A stretch of 46,414 nucleotides of DNA, from NCBI RefSeq assembly GCF_001076885.1, contig NZ_JVDT01000153.1:1-46414 (forward strand), in the 5' to 3' direction. Position 1 is the stretch's first letter. Each line of letters starts with the position of its first letter. A model generated the notes under the pieces. That model made no database searches. It saw nothing but the letters and a program-made list of their open reading frames with translations, and was not told the DNA's origin. Source of the stretch: Bacillus sp. 522_BSPC (GTDB lineage: Bacteria; Bacillota; Bacilli; Bacillales; Cytobacillaceae). The position numbers and the translations under genes are program-made. Positions 1 to 8,131 of this stretch are shown one piece after another.

Positions 1-118
1 GTGCCAGCGTATAATGGTAAATAAGTCAAATGGAAATTTCTTAGAAAAAAGACAAACTTTAAGAAAAGTCCCCTATTTCCATTTTTAGGAAGAATCAACC
101 ATCACAGAGTATTATTAT

Positions 119-300
119 AGGGCTCCTCTAGAGCGTGAAAGGACCTTGCGTTTCATCCTACAGGGATACCGCCTAGCGAATATAAACTTCGATTTTCACG
201 TATTATTCGTATTTGCAGGACAAGATCCATAACGCTGGCACACGAGGTCTAAAGCCTCAGGCACGAAATACAATGTGATCTAACGTCCTAGAGGAGCCCC
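119..300 (-). ncRNA. candidate bridge RNA (seekRNA) of the first IS110-family element
   Basis: A long closing stem is visible: GGGCTCCTCTAG at 120-131 pairs with CTAGAGGAGCCC at 288-299. On the minus strand, the segment GTGCCT (rc of 259-264) equals the flank left of the element (rc of 1885-1890). The segment GTGCCAGCGT (rc of 232-241) is the reverse complement of the other flank plus end (bases 1-10 on the plus strand read GTGCCAGCGT). The two segments are separated by a small GAGG/CCTC hairpin. This is the arrangement expected of left and right target guides. The boundaries are inferred from the stem only. Confidence 0.6.
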
Positions 301-362
301 ATTTTAGCTCAAACAATAATAAATTTATAAAAGGTTAAATAATGGTACGATAAACTTCTAAA

Positions 363-1772
363 TTAAGCTGATAGGCAAGTATTTGACAAGACGTGGACTT
401 CATAAAACCGTTTTGTGTTAGCGACTCTAAGCTTCTTACTTATTTCATCTACTAGAACATAGTTCTCTTGATCCGTATGGTATAAGGTATGGTTTCGAAT
501 CATGGAAAAGGCTAGGCGAATCATTCGGTTTCCTAAGGCTATATAGGCCTGACCCGTGAGTTTTCCACGCTCCTTAAAGGCTTTATATCTTTGTTTCATT
601 TCGGGATTATTTACAGCTAGGGATTTACCTACCTGGTAGGTGATATTTCGGAATGTTCTTCTTCCTTGTTTAGAAATACAGAAATAAGATGGTCTTTTCC
701 CTCCCGATTGCTTCACAATAGGATTGGTCCCTGCCAATTTAATTAATTGCCCCGCATGTTCGAAATCGGAGATATCGCCCATTTCAGCGTATAATTCAGC
801 TCCAGTAACCACTCCTATCCCAGGAACACTTAGAATAACTGCTCCCTCCATACCAACAAACAAATCTTCAATTTTACGTTCTAATTCACCAATTTGGTTA
901 TTCAATAATTCAAAACGATCCAATTTTTGAGTTAGGAGAAAAATGTCCCCCTCTAAAGATGCTTTGGGTTGAGATATCGAATTTTCCGCATAGTTTAATA
1001 GAATCTGAATGGTGTTGTCTCTTATTTTTAAGTTTTCACGAATGGAAAGATCACGTAATCCCTTTTCCCCAAGCTTTAAAATATCGCTTGGATGGGGATA
1101 ATGCCTCATGAGGTAGAGAGGTGCTTTTCCAAACAAATTACTAAATGGTTCCACTTTTTCACGCTTTCCTTTTACCCAGACGGATTTCCCCTGAAATTCC
1201 CTAAAAATATGGTCTAAATGCATACGAATCAAGTTTTGAGTAGCTGTTCGTTCCCCCACTAATTCGCGTCGGGCACGTGTAAGTTTCTGTAGGCTTAGCA
1301 CATCACCAGAAGCTAACTCGTTGGATGTCCCCCGGCCATGAATCATGGATTGAACAATGGCCATTAGATCTAAATTATCCGTCTTAGACCAATTTAATAG
1401 GGTTTGTCTTTCCTGGGCAGTAGTAGCTGCATTCAAAGTTCGAACATGATAGCCAAGCGAATGACTTTTTCTAACAAGATCCTCGTAATAATGCCCTGTC
1501 GTTTCAATCCCCACTACTACTTCTTTCAGTCTGTTTTTATTCTTTTCCGACTCAATGATTCTCTTTAAATAGTCGAAACCAGTCATAGAAGCATCAAACT
1601 CGAAAGGTTTGACTAAAATGTCCCCATAAAACGTACAAATCAATGCTTTTTGTGTAAACTTTGCCGCATCAATCGCCACTAACATTAAATTTTCTGTCCC
1701 TGTCTCTCTCAAGAACTCTGCCCATCGACTTCCTTTTTTACCTTGAATGTGGTTAAATATTGAATATGCCAT
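363..1772 (-). CDS. IS110-family transposase (DEDD recombinase)
   Basis: This is a recombinase of the IS110 family: an N-terminal RuvC-like DEDD domain (VAIDAAK near residue 33, GIETTGHYYED near 90, KTDNLDLMAI near 130), a coiled-coil middle, and a C-terminal Tnp20 domain with VPGIGVVTGAELYAE and QSGGKRPS carrying the likely catalytic serine. At 469 residues it is longer than many family members. The start at 1772 is preferred because AAGGAG lies 9 bases upstream; the longer reading from 1781 would begin right at that ribosome site. The frame is intact, so it may be active. The RNA it would use lies downstream of the stop, as in IS1111-type elements. Confidence 0.93.
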   Translation of the reverse strand: MAYSIFNHIQGKKGSRWAEFLRETGTENLMLVAIDAAKFTQKALICTFYGDILVKPFEFDASMTGFDYLKRIIESEKNKNRLKEVVVGIETTGHYYEDLVRKSHSLGYHVRTLNAATTAQERQTLLNWSKTDNLDLMAIVQSMIHGRGTSNELASGDVLSLQKLTRARRELVGERTATQNLIRMHLDHIFREFQGKSVWVKGKREKVEPFSNLFGKAPLYLMRHYPHPSDILKLGEKGLRDLSIRENLKIRDNTIQILLNYAENSISQPKASLEGDIFLLTQKLDRFELLNNQIGELERKIEDLFVGMEGAVILSVPGIGVVTGAELYAEMGDISDFEHAGQLIKLAGTNPIVKQSGGKRPSYFCISKQGRRTFRNITYQVGKSLAVNNPEMKQRYKAFKERGKLTGQAYIALGNRMIRLAFSMIRNHTLYHTDQENYVLVDEISKKLRVANTKRFYEVHVLSNTCLSA

Positions 1773-1892
1773 CGTTTTCATCTCCTTGGTAAGGGTAGTA
1801 AGATTGGAAGTTCTGTGATAGGTACTTCCATTTTACAATGAAAACGGTGGCTTTTTTCTAATTATTTGACCTATTTACTATACTAGGCACCC

Positions 1893-2417
1893 CTAATTGG
1901 CACTCTTAATGATTCTTTGCTTAAACCCTTTTGTTAGTGGCACAACGATAATACCGGCGATGACTAGTTGCATGATATTACCTGGGACGGAGCCGAATGG
2001 CAGGATCCAGTTTCCATAAAGGATTACTTCTGTAAAATAGTAGCCGACAACTTTGATGATCATGGCAACAGCAACTGCCAGTACATATACAAGAGATTTT
2101 TTGCCAGGCATCTTTTCCACAATAAGTCCAGCTATATACCCCATAGTACCAACGATAACAAATGTGAACGGAGCCCATAATGTCCATCCTGACATTATAT
2201 CAAATAAAGCCATTCCAAAAGCTCCTACAATTGCACCTGACTTCTTGCCAAAAATAAACGCAGCAATCAAAAAAGGAACGTTACCCAAATGGATTAGTCC
2301 CCCATTTCCCATTAATGGCAGCCTAATGTTGATAAACATTGTAGCAAGAAACGTTAAAGTAATAAATAGAGCATTGAGAACCAGCATTCTCGTTTTGTTT
2401 TGTTCAGTCGTAAACAT
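1893..2417 (-). CDS. ECF transporter S component, predicted vitamin-type substrate
   Basis: This 174-residue protein has about five or six hydrophobic segments and the ECF S-component pattern (MGNGGLIHLGNVPFLIAAFIFGKKSGAIVGAFGMALFDIMSG). Such proteins bind a vitamin or precursor in the membrane and work with a shared energising module (EcfT, EcfA, EcfA') encoded elsewhere. The start at 2417 has AAGAGG 9 bases upstream; the first Met at 2426 overlaps that site and is less likely. It is transcribed divergently from a MocR/PdxR-like PLP-binding regulator. That suggests a vitamin B6-related substrate, but the substrate is inference and other vitamins are possible. Confidence 0.8.
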   Translation of the reverse strand: MFTTEQNKTRMLVLNALFITLTFLATMFINIRLPLMGNGGLIHLGNVPFLIAAFIFGKKSGAIVGAFGMALFDIMSGWTLWAPFTFVIVGTMGYIAGLIVEKMPGKKSLVYVLAVAVAMIIKVVGYYFTEVILYGNWILPFGSVPGNIMQLVIAGIIVVPLTKGFKQRIIKSAN

Positions 2418-2490
2418 GCAAATCATCCTCTTCTTTCAAGTGTTAGTTTTTCAGTTTAAAAAAAAGAATCTCCTCTTCTTCCATGATTAC

Positions 2491-2525
2491 TAGTATAATA
2501 AAAACTGACAATATAAAAAGTGTCA
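2491..2525. promoter_or_regulatory. divergent promoter region with palindromic candidate operator
   Basis: Between the ECF gene and the MocR-like gene lies TGACA (2506-2510), a 10-base spacer and TGTCA (2521-2525), an interrupted palindrome next to an A/T-rich TATAATA-like stretch at 2494-2500. It is the best candidate site for the adjacent regulator. MocR sites often also contain direct repeats, which are not obvious here. Confidence 0.4.
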
Positions 2526-2566
2526 ATTTTTATAAAAATAACATGGTCAGAGAGGAGGGGTCTCGA

Positions 2567-3964
2567 ATGGATATGCTTATGTTTGAATTGAATAAAAACA
2601 CAACAAAACCCTTGTATGAGCAGCTTTATATAGGTATCAAAACCGCTATTTTGAGCCAGCAAATTGAAGTTGGAACACAATTACCCTCCAAAAAAAAATT
2701 GGCTGATTTTTTAAATATCAGCCAAACAACGGTTGAAGTGGCATATGCTCAGCTCGTTGCAGAGGGATTTATTGTATCAAAGCCGCGGATTGGTTTTTTT
2801 GTAGAGGATATAAATGAATTACCTTATATTGAGACAGAACATGTTGAGTTGCCTATGGAGGAAACGGAGAAAAAAACAATCCAATTTGACTTTCACCCTG
2901 GAAAAATCGATACAGACTCCTTTCCTTTTTCACAGTGGAGAAAGTATGCAAAAAATTTATATGATACCCCGTCGAAGGAATTGCTACAAATTGGAGAACC
3001 CCAAGGGGAATACACTTTACGGACGGAAATAGCCAAATACCTATATCAATCGCGTGGGATTGTATGTAAGCCGGAGCAAATTGTGATTGGTTCAGGAACA
3101 GAACAACTCTTTCCTATGATTTTAAGGTTGCTAGATCATGATTCAAACATAGCCCTTGAAAATCCTGGCTATTCAGCAAGCCCCAGGATTCAACTAAAAA
3201 ATAAAGCGATCCCTATTCCAGTTGATGAAGACGGATTGATGGTGGAACACCTTGAAAAAACAAATGCGAATGTCGTCTACATTACGCCATCTCACCAATT
3301 TCCCACAGGTGCCGTTCTTTCCGCAACAAGAAGAACACAGTTAATGCAGTGGGCAGCAAAAAGTAAAAATCGCTATATCATTGAAGACGATTACGACAGC
3401 GAATTTCGTTACACTGGTAAACCCATTCCCGCCTTACATGGGATGGACCAAAACGATAAGGTAATTTATCTAAGTACATTCACCAAGTCATTAATGCCAT
3501 CATTGCGATTGGCCTATTTTCTTTTACCAACAACCTTGCTGAAAAAATATAAGGAAACATTCAGTTATTATTCAGCAACTGTCCCAAGATTCGACCAGCA
3601 TATAGTAGCCAGCTTCATGAGAGACGGTTATTTTTCAAAACACTTAAACCGTATGCGGAAAATTTATCGGAAGAAACATGATAAACTGACTCATATTTTT
3701 AAAACTCATTATCCTGAAGTTATCATCACTGGAGATCAAGCCGGGATGCATATTTTAATTTCCCTTCCGCTACAAAAAAGTGAAAATGAGTTAAAAGCCA
3801 TCGCAGCAAAAAGTCATATCTCCATTTATCCTTTAAGCGATTATCTGTTAAAACCAATCGAATATAAGCATCCAACATTCCTGTTAGGATTTGGAGGCAT
3901 CCCATTAGAGAAAATCGAGGCAAGCATTCACCAATTAATGCAATGCTGGGAAATGGCAAAATAG
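2567..3964 (+). CDS. MocR/PdxR-like transcriptional regulator (GntR HTH fused to aminotransferase fold)
   Basis: The N-terminus is a GntR-type winged helix-turn-helix (residues about 5-75: KPLYEQLYIGIK, LADFLNISQTTVEVAYAQLVAEGFI). A PLP-dependent aminotransferase class I-like domain follows (about 95-465), with IEDDYDSEFRYTG and the lysine expected to hold PLP in STFTKSLMPSLRL. MocR proteins sense PLP or a related metabolite. The start at 2567 is chosen because AGAGGAGGGG lies 6-15 bases upstream; the reading frame is open back to 2483. Its divergent neighbour is an ECF S component, so it probably controls vitamin uptake. Exact orthology to PdxR is not established. Confidence 0.88.
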   Translation: MDMLMFELNKNTTKPLYEQLYIGIKTAILSQQIEVGTQLPSKKKLADFLNISQTTVEVAYAQLVAEGFIVSKPRIGFFVEDINELPYIETEHVELPMEETEKKTIQFDFHPGKIDTDSFPFSQWRKYAKNLYDTPSKELLQIGEPQGEYTLRTEIAKYLYQSRGIVCKPEQIVIGSGTEQLFPMILRLLDHDSNIALENPGYSASPRIQLKNKAIPIPVDEDGLMVEHLEKTNANVVYITPSHQFPTGAVLSATRRTQLMQWAAKSKNRYIIEDDYDSEFRYTGKPIPALHGMDQNDKVIYLSTFTKSLMPSLRLAYFLLPTTLLKKYKETFSYYSATVPRFDQHIVASFMRDGYFSKHLNRMRKIYRKKHDKLTHIFKTHYPEVIITGDQAGMHILISLPLQKSENELKAIAAKSHISIYPLSDYLLKPIEYKHPTFLLGFGGIPLEKIEASIHQLMQCWEMAK

Positions 3965-4052
3965 TTAAGCTTGTACTAACTCCAGCTAGAATTTCTGTTT
4001 GGCTTTATACTATTGCGCAGTATTATGTAAGAAGTACGTGTTAATCCTTCTA

Positions 4053-4193
4053 TTATTGAATAATAAAGAAAATGTACAACACTATAAGAAGGAATGTCAT
4101 ATAGGTAAATTTCTTTTTTAAACTATTCAACTTGTTCCTTATCGGTGGTAAATATCTTAATTTTATGCCTATATTTTTCAGAATCCAAAGCAT
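4053..4193 (-). CDS. possible small membrane protein (46 aa)
   Basis: A short reading frame starts with ATG at 4193 behind a strong AAGGAG site five bases upstream. It encodes a basic stretch (LRYLPPIRNKLNSLKKK) followed by one hydrophobic helix (MTFLLIVLYIFFII). The ribosome site and topology make it a plausible small membrane peptide. Nothing is recognised by family. It lies 40 bases from the hairpin at 4217-4237 and is the only coding signal I see in the 523-base gap 3965-4487. Confidence 0.3.
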   Translation of the reverse strand: MLWILKNIGIKLRYLPPIRNKLNSLKKKFTYMTFLLIVLYIFFIIQ

Positions 4194-4216
4194 TTTCTCC
4201 TTGAATAAATAAAATG

Positions 4217-4237
4217 ACCCACCTTGGCGTGGTGGGT
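4217..4237. terminator. hairpin, probable terminator
   Basis: ACCCACC and GGTGGGT pair around a 7-base loop. U-rich sequence follows on the minus strand (ATTTTATTTATTC) and more weakly on the plus strand, so it may act in either direction, including for the MocR-like gene. It would precede the small frame at 4053-4193. Confidence 0.5.
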
Positions 4238-4487
4238 TCTGTTACTTTTAATCATGATATATATATGGATTGAGATATGTAAAGCATTGAATTTAGACAC
4301 CAATAATGTATTCATTTTTAGTGCCGTTATTTTTCAGGACACTCTACTTGTTAACAGACCAATGATGCGGATATTCCTCAGTTGGTAATCATTAGCAACT
4401 GGTTCAGAAATAGGAATGTAAAGCTATTGCTATTCGATAAACACTTCCTTATCAACTCTTTATTGAGAAAGCACTACTTAATAAGAA

Positions 4488-4874
4488 TTAGCTTGTTGTG
4501 ACTATTTCAACCAACTCTTCAATAGTTCCCATACATTTTTGGACTTCCGATAAATGATAAAATGTACTAGTAGTATCTAGATTATTTACTTCATCATTTG
4601 GTGAATAGAGATATATTCTTTTTCCTTGTCCAAGAGCAATACCTAATTCGATATGACTTCCTTTACCAGCTGGTAATATCACGATTATAATATCAGCATC
4701 TATGACAGCATTTTTTTCATTTAGTCCTATTTCTCTTAAATCCTCAATTGTAGAGGCACTCTCATTTACCGTCCAATCATATGTATAGATGTATCCTTTA
4801 TTTTGTAAATTCTTACTCACTAAGCGAACTATTTCAATGTTTTTAAAACTTGATGCAACGTAAAATCTTTTCAA
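4488..4874 (-). CDS. nucleoside 2-deoxyribosyltransferase family protein
   Basis: This 128-residue protein matches the nucleoside 2-deoxyribosyltransferase fold: FYVASSF at the N-terminus, AVIDADIIIVILPAGKGSHIELG in the middle, with the Glu of HIELGIALG in the position of the catalytic nucleophile. Family members move a deoxyribose (or ribose phosphate) between bases or hydrolyse nucleotides. The start is TTG at 4874 with AAAGGGG about 10 bases upstream. It lies 87 bases downstream of a nucleotidyltransferase gene on the same strand and may be co-transcribed. The exact substrate cannot be read from the sequence. Confidence 0.8.
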   Translation of the reverse strand: MKRFYVASSFKNIEIVRLVSKNLQNKGYIYTYDWTVNESASTIEDLREIGLNEKNAVIDADIIIVILPAGKGSHIELGIALGQGKRIYLYSPNDEVNNLDTTSTFYHLSEVQKCMGTIEELVEIVTTS

Positions 4875-4961
4875 TTAATCTGACCCCTTTGTAAAGTTAA
4901 ACTCCCCCGATAGCGACATAAGAGAAATGCACCTTTTCTTTATAAAAAATCACCATATAAT

Positions 4962-5915
4962 TTAATAAATTTCAATATGGTGGACTTGAATTTTATGCCA
5001 AACAGCTTTCCAATTCTTCTTATTGATTCTTTCCTCATAAATAACAGCTCGTTCTTTCGTCTCTCTAAAATATGGTGTGGGCTTTAACTCTAAATTTAAT
5101 ACATCTTCTATACCGCAAGGAGCAGTAAGAATTAGTTTATTATTCTTGTCTACTTTCACTCCAAGAGCAGTTGCAGTCTCTGGAAATTTTGAAATAGCAT
5201 CTTCTGAAGATATATAAGGTGGGATATCATTGAGAACGTGCATTCTTGCTTCATTCTTAACAGACCAAGGTATATCAGGTAGAATTACTCTCAATTCAGC
5301 TTCTAAATTTTTTTCGGTCCTCTCGTCAATATTTTTTTCGTCAAAATATATAACATCCACATCTGGTATATTAGTTCTTATTTCAAAACCATGCATTGTG
5401 TCCCAAACTTTAGAGCGTGCAAGCCCTGCCCTAACTATGATTTTCATAACCCATCCACAACAATCCAATATATCTTCAATATTTTCATTTCCATCGAGGT
5501 CTTCTTTTGCTTGATGAACTTGATTCTTTAGGTTCATTAGATGTTCGTTACCAAGTGTTGTATCTGCCTTATAATTAGGTAAATGGCCGCTTAAATCTTC
5601 TCCATATACACAAATACTATGCGTTTTAATCATAAAAGGTATTATAGAAAATTTATTTGTTTCTAAAACATCTTTTATGTAATAGTAACTAAGTTCCACT
5701 CCATTTACTATGATGTATTTTTTGTTTAATTCTTGTTCAACCTTGTCTATCCATTTTAAGTCTATATCATTGATTTCTTTATTCGTAATGGCAAATGTAT
5801 CTAAATCTGAAACACTATCTATACCTAATCCACGAGAAATGGATCCTCTAATATATATACTATGTAGGTCTTCTCCTAAGTGAGTTTTGCATTTTTCTAC
5901 TATCTTTTCAATCAC
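4962..5915 (-). CDS. nucleotidyltransferase-domain protein
   Basis: A polymerase beta-like nucleotidyltransferase motif is clear: IYIRGSISRG followed by DSVSDLDTFAI (the GS...G-DxD signature) near residues 20-45. The rest (to 317) is helical and unassigned, ending VWHKIQVHHIEIY. Aminoglycoside adenylyltransferases share this N-terminal motif, but I see no basis for a drug-resistance call. The listed start is GTG at 5915, which lacks a good ribosome site. The same frame stays open upstream through 6014, where ACG sits 10 bases after a strong AAGGAG, so the real gene may have begun there with a since-mutated ATG. Confidence 0.75.
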   Translation of the reverse strand: MIEKIVEKCKTHLGEDLHSIYIRGSISRGLGIDSVSDLDTFAITNKEINDIDLKWIDKVEQELNKKYIIVNGVELSYYYIKDVLETNKFSIIPFMIKTHSICVYGEDLSGHLPNYKADTTLGNEHLMNLKNQVHQAKEDLDGNENIEDILDCCGWVMKIIVRAGLARSKVWDTMHGFEIRTNIPDVDVIYFDEKNIDERTEKNLEAELRVILPDIPWSVKNEARMHVLNDIPPYISSEDAISKFPETATALGVKVDKNNKLILTAPCGIEDVLNLELKPTPYFRETKERAVIYEERINKKNWKAVWHKIQVHHIEIY

Positions 5916-6080
5916 CTTGTAAAATTCAGGTTTAATTTTGTTTAGACTTGAATCATTTATTATAAATCCTTTAATATCCTTCGGACAAAAACGTCCAATA
6001 TTTTTAATTTGCGTTAACCTATCTCTCCTTTTATTTGTTCCTGTTCACCTGCGCTGGAATGGAACGAGGGTTGAAGAATA

Positions 6081-6100
6081 GCCCCCGTTAGCTGAACAAG
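6081..6100. repeat. dispersed intergenic motif, copy 1
   Basis: GCCCCCGTTAGCTGAACAAG. Related copies with the core GCNCCCGTTA occur at 7797, 12033, 15927, 19592 and 36912, always between genes. Confidence 0.5.
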
Positions 6101-6116
6101 TAACTAGCTCACCACT

Positions 6117-6970
6117 TTATTCAAGTGTTATACCTAAGCAAAATAAAATGATTGCTTGTTGAACATATATTAAATTCTTTTTAAATTCGTATCCAACAAA
6201 ATAATTTGAAGAGATAACATCACTACTTACTTCTTCATTTCTAAAAAAAGGTGGGCAGGGGTTTAACATTGCATGTTTATTAGCTAATTTCATCTTTTCT
6301 AAAGTAATTTGATACTGGTTTATGTATTTTTCTGTTCTTAATTCAGATGGCAACGAATCAGTTAAAACAATGTCGCTAAAAGATAAAACAGATTCAAGTT
6401 TAGTATGAAATTTATAATTCCGATTGTCTGACCCTAACTCAAAACCCCTGATACAAATTTGATTAAAATTAGGTCCATTACTTCTGCAATGTTCTTCCAA
6501 GACCTTGAAATATTACTTTTTGGTCCAACAAAGGTATAAACTAAATCTCTATAGTTTTCTTTTACTTCCCTAATTGAATACAAGTCAGATAAAATTTCAC
6601 AAGGGTGATTTTCCGAAGTCATAGCATTTATTATAGGGACTGTTGAATACCTTGATAATTCCTGTATTTTAGAAAAATCAGAATGTCTGACAATCACCCC
6701 ATCTGCCCAATTAGAGACGTATTGTATAACATCCTCTAATTCTTCTCTTTTATCTAAACTTTCTGGAGGAAAAAGCATTGCTTCCCCACCCAAGGCTTTT
6801 ATTCCTTTTTCGAAAGTAATTCTTGTCCTTAAACTTGATTCCGGGAAGAATAATACAAATTGTCTTCCATTTAAAACATTGATATTACCTTGATTTTTTA
6901 TCTTTGCAGCTAAATTGAATATATGATTTACTTTTTTTACAGACAAATCATTGATGCTTAATAAATTCAA
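6117..6970 (-). pseudogene. aspartate/ornithine carbamoyltransferase-family gene, frameshifted
   Basis: Two overlapping frames together form one carbamoyltransferase-like protein. The first part (6970 to about 6470) carries PESSLRTR, the carbamoyl-phosphate loop equivalent of STRTR, and HPCEILSDLYSI, equivalent to the HPxQ motif. The second part (about 6465 to 6117) continues with NFNQICIRGFELG and ends with LNPCPPFFRNEEVS. One missing base in the A/T run at 6461-6472 would join WKNIAEVMDL to NFNQIC. The start is TTG at 6970 with AAAGGAG upstream. Motif variants suggest a divergent member rather than ArgF or PyrB. A sequencing error is also possible. Confidence 0.75.
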
Positions 6971-7098
6971 AAAGTCAACTCCTTTGTTTTAAAGTAGACC
7001 GCCTAATCCTCTTCACTAAAATCATATCGCTTGACCAAAAATATCACCTTTAAACACTCACCTGTTTGTTCATTTTTCTCAGGAGAGTGTAAGGATGC

Positions 7099-7606
7099 TT
7101 ATACTATACGAAAATAGTAAGCTACATCGGTAACTCTGCCGAGTAAATTCGATTCAGGCAACACCGCTACCAAAGTAAATCCGAGTTTTTCAATTAACTT
7201 TTTTGACTCCATATTTTTATTATCTATAGTAGCAAATAGGCATTTAAGGTTTAATGTGCTTTTACAATGCTCAATGACCGCGGAAACCGCTTCATACGCA
7301 AAACCACATCCCCAATGCTCCCTCATGAAGCGATAACCAATTTCGCCAAGATACCTTCTGCTATTTCTGGAATCATTACATCACCGATGAATTCATCAGT
7401 ATCTTTTAATGCGACAGTCCATTTTGTTTCATTACGGTTCCTAACCATTTCTAACATTGAGTGTTATCACGAGGGGGATTACTTCCAAGAAATTCTCTTA
7501 CTTCATCATTGTTAAACATTTTAAGCATATTGGGAATGTCTTTTCCCTCTCTCGGACGTAAAATCAATCGTTCTGTTTGAATTTTCGGTGCTTCTTTTTT
7601 TGCCAT
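7099..7606 (-). pseudogene. GNAT-family N-acetyltransferase, broken
   Basis: The N-terminal part starts at ATG 7606 (MAKKEAPKIQTERLILRPR, the RimJ/RimL-like opening). The C-terminal part is open from 7326 to 7099 (REHWGCGFAYEAVSAVIEHC, ending VAYYFRIV) and contains the acetyl-CoA binding region. Between them an in-frame TAG (near 7460) and shifts of frame interrupt the reading, although the protein sequence can be followed across frames (EMVRNRNETKWTVALKD). At least two lesions are needed to explain this, so a real pseudogene is more likely than a single sequencing error. Confidence 0.75.
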
Positions 7607-7768
7607 GATTTATTCCAGCCTTTCGTACCTTATATAAATAATCTATCAATGTGTACGGTATTGAACTTCATCGTTTGTTATCTCCTTATGAAATTTATAA
7701 TATAATTCGATACCGATTATTTGGATTCCTTCTTCAAGTAACCTGCCCCATTAGTACCTTATTAGATA

Positions 7769-7813
7769 AAAGGGCATTCATCCATCTTGGATTAATGCCC
7801 CCGTTACTTTAAG
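7769..7813. repeat. hairpin plus dispersed intergenic motif, copy 2
   Basis: GGGCAT pairs with ATGCCC around an inner ATCC/GGAT stem, and the motif GCCCCCGTTACTTTAAG runs from 7797 to 7813. The rest of the 525-base gap 7607-8131 holds TGACA-N8-TGTCA at 7928-7945 and the terminator at 8023; I see no gene in it. Confidence 0.45.
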
Positions 7814-8022
7814 TATACTAATTCACAATCCAAATTATAATTTTAACATAAGTTGCCAATTCCTTAGTTATTTATCAGAGGAATTAGCTTAGTTATTAGG
7901 GCGTGTTTTGCTAATGAATTATTCAGTTGACACAAATTTATGTCATCTTGGTAAAATAAGTGCCAAATAAGTAGCCATTTCTCTTTCTTTTTGTAGATAA
8001 ACATTGTTAAACCAACAAAAAT

Positions 8023-8056
8023 TAGCAATCCATTTTATATGCTAATGGGATTGCTA
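8023..8056 (-). terminator. terminator of the FNR-type regulator operon
   Basis: On the minus strand TAGCAATCCCAT pairs with ATGGATTGCTA around an A/T-rich loop and is followed by ATTTTTGTTGG. It lies 76 bases past the stop of the regulator gene. Confidence 0.6.
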
Positions 8057-8131
8057 AAAGGTTTGTTATTTTATGTTTTGTACTATTAAACCGAACCAAG
8101 TTAGTATGATGGCACGCTGCTCTGCTTATAT

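Larger units (their letters stand above)
8..1884 (-). mobile_element. IS110-family element, IS1111-like, complete
   Basis: The ends are set by an inverted repeat: bases 9-31 and the reverse complement of 1864-1883 share GTATA followed, after a 3-nt gap, by GTAAATARGTCAAAT. An AG dinucleotide (CT on the minus strand) lies just outside each end, at 6-7 and 1885-1886. This fits an IS110-type core dinucleotide with no longer target duplication. Joining the flanks gives an empty site GTGCC-AG-GCACCCC. Subterminal inverted repeats and a long non-coding region downstream of the transposase are typical of the IS1111 subgroup. The element sits directly after the stop codon of the ECF gene, so it does not interrupt that gene. 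Confidence 0.75.

Noticed and set aside
2053-2493. 146-codon plus-strand frame over the ECF gene
   Set aside because: It is antisense to a clear membrane protein and has neither ribosome site nor recognisable sequence.
4962-5915. Aminoglycoside-resistance adenylyltransferase
   Set aside because: Only the general nucleotidyltransferase motif is shared; the C-terminal part does not resemble known resistance enzymes.
7927-7945. TGACA-N8-TGTCA palindrome after the FNR operon
   Set aside because: It resembles the palindrome at 2506-2525, but the spacing differs and no gene start is near; chance is likely in A/T-rich DNA.
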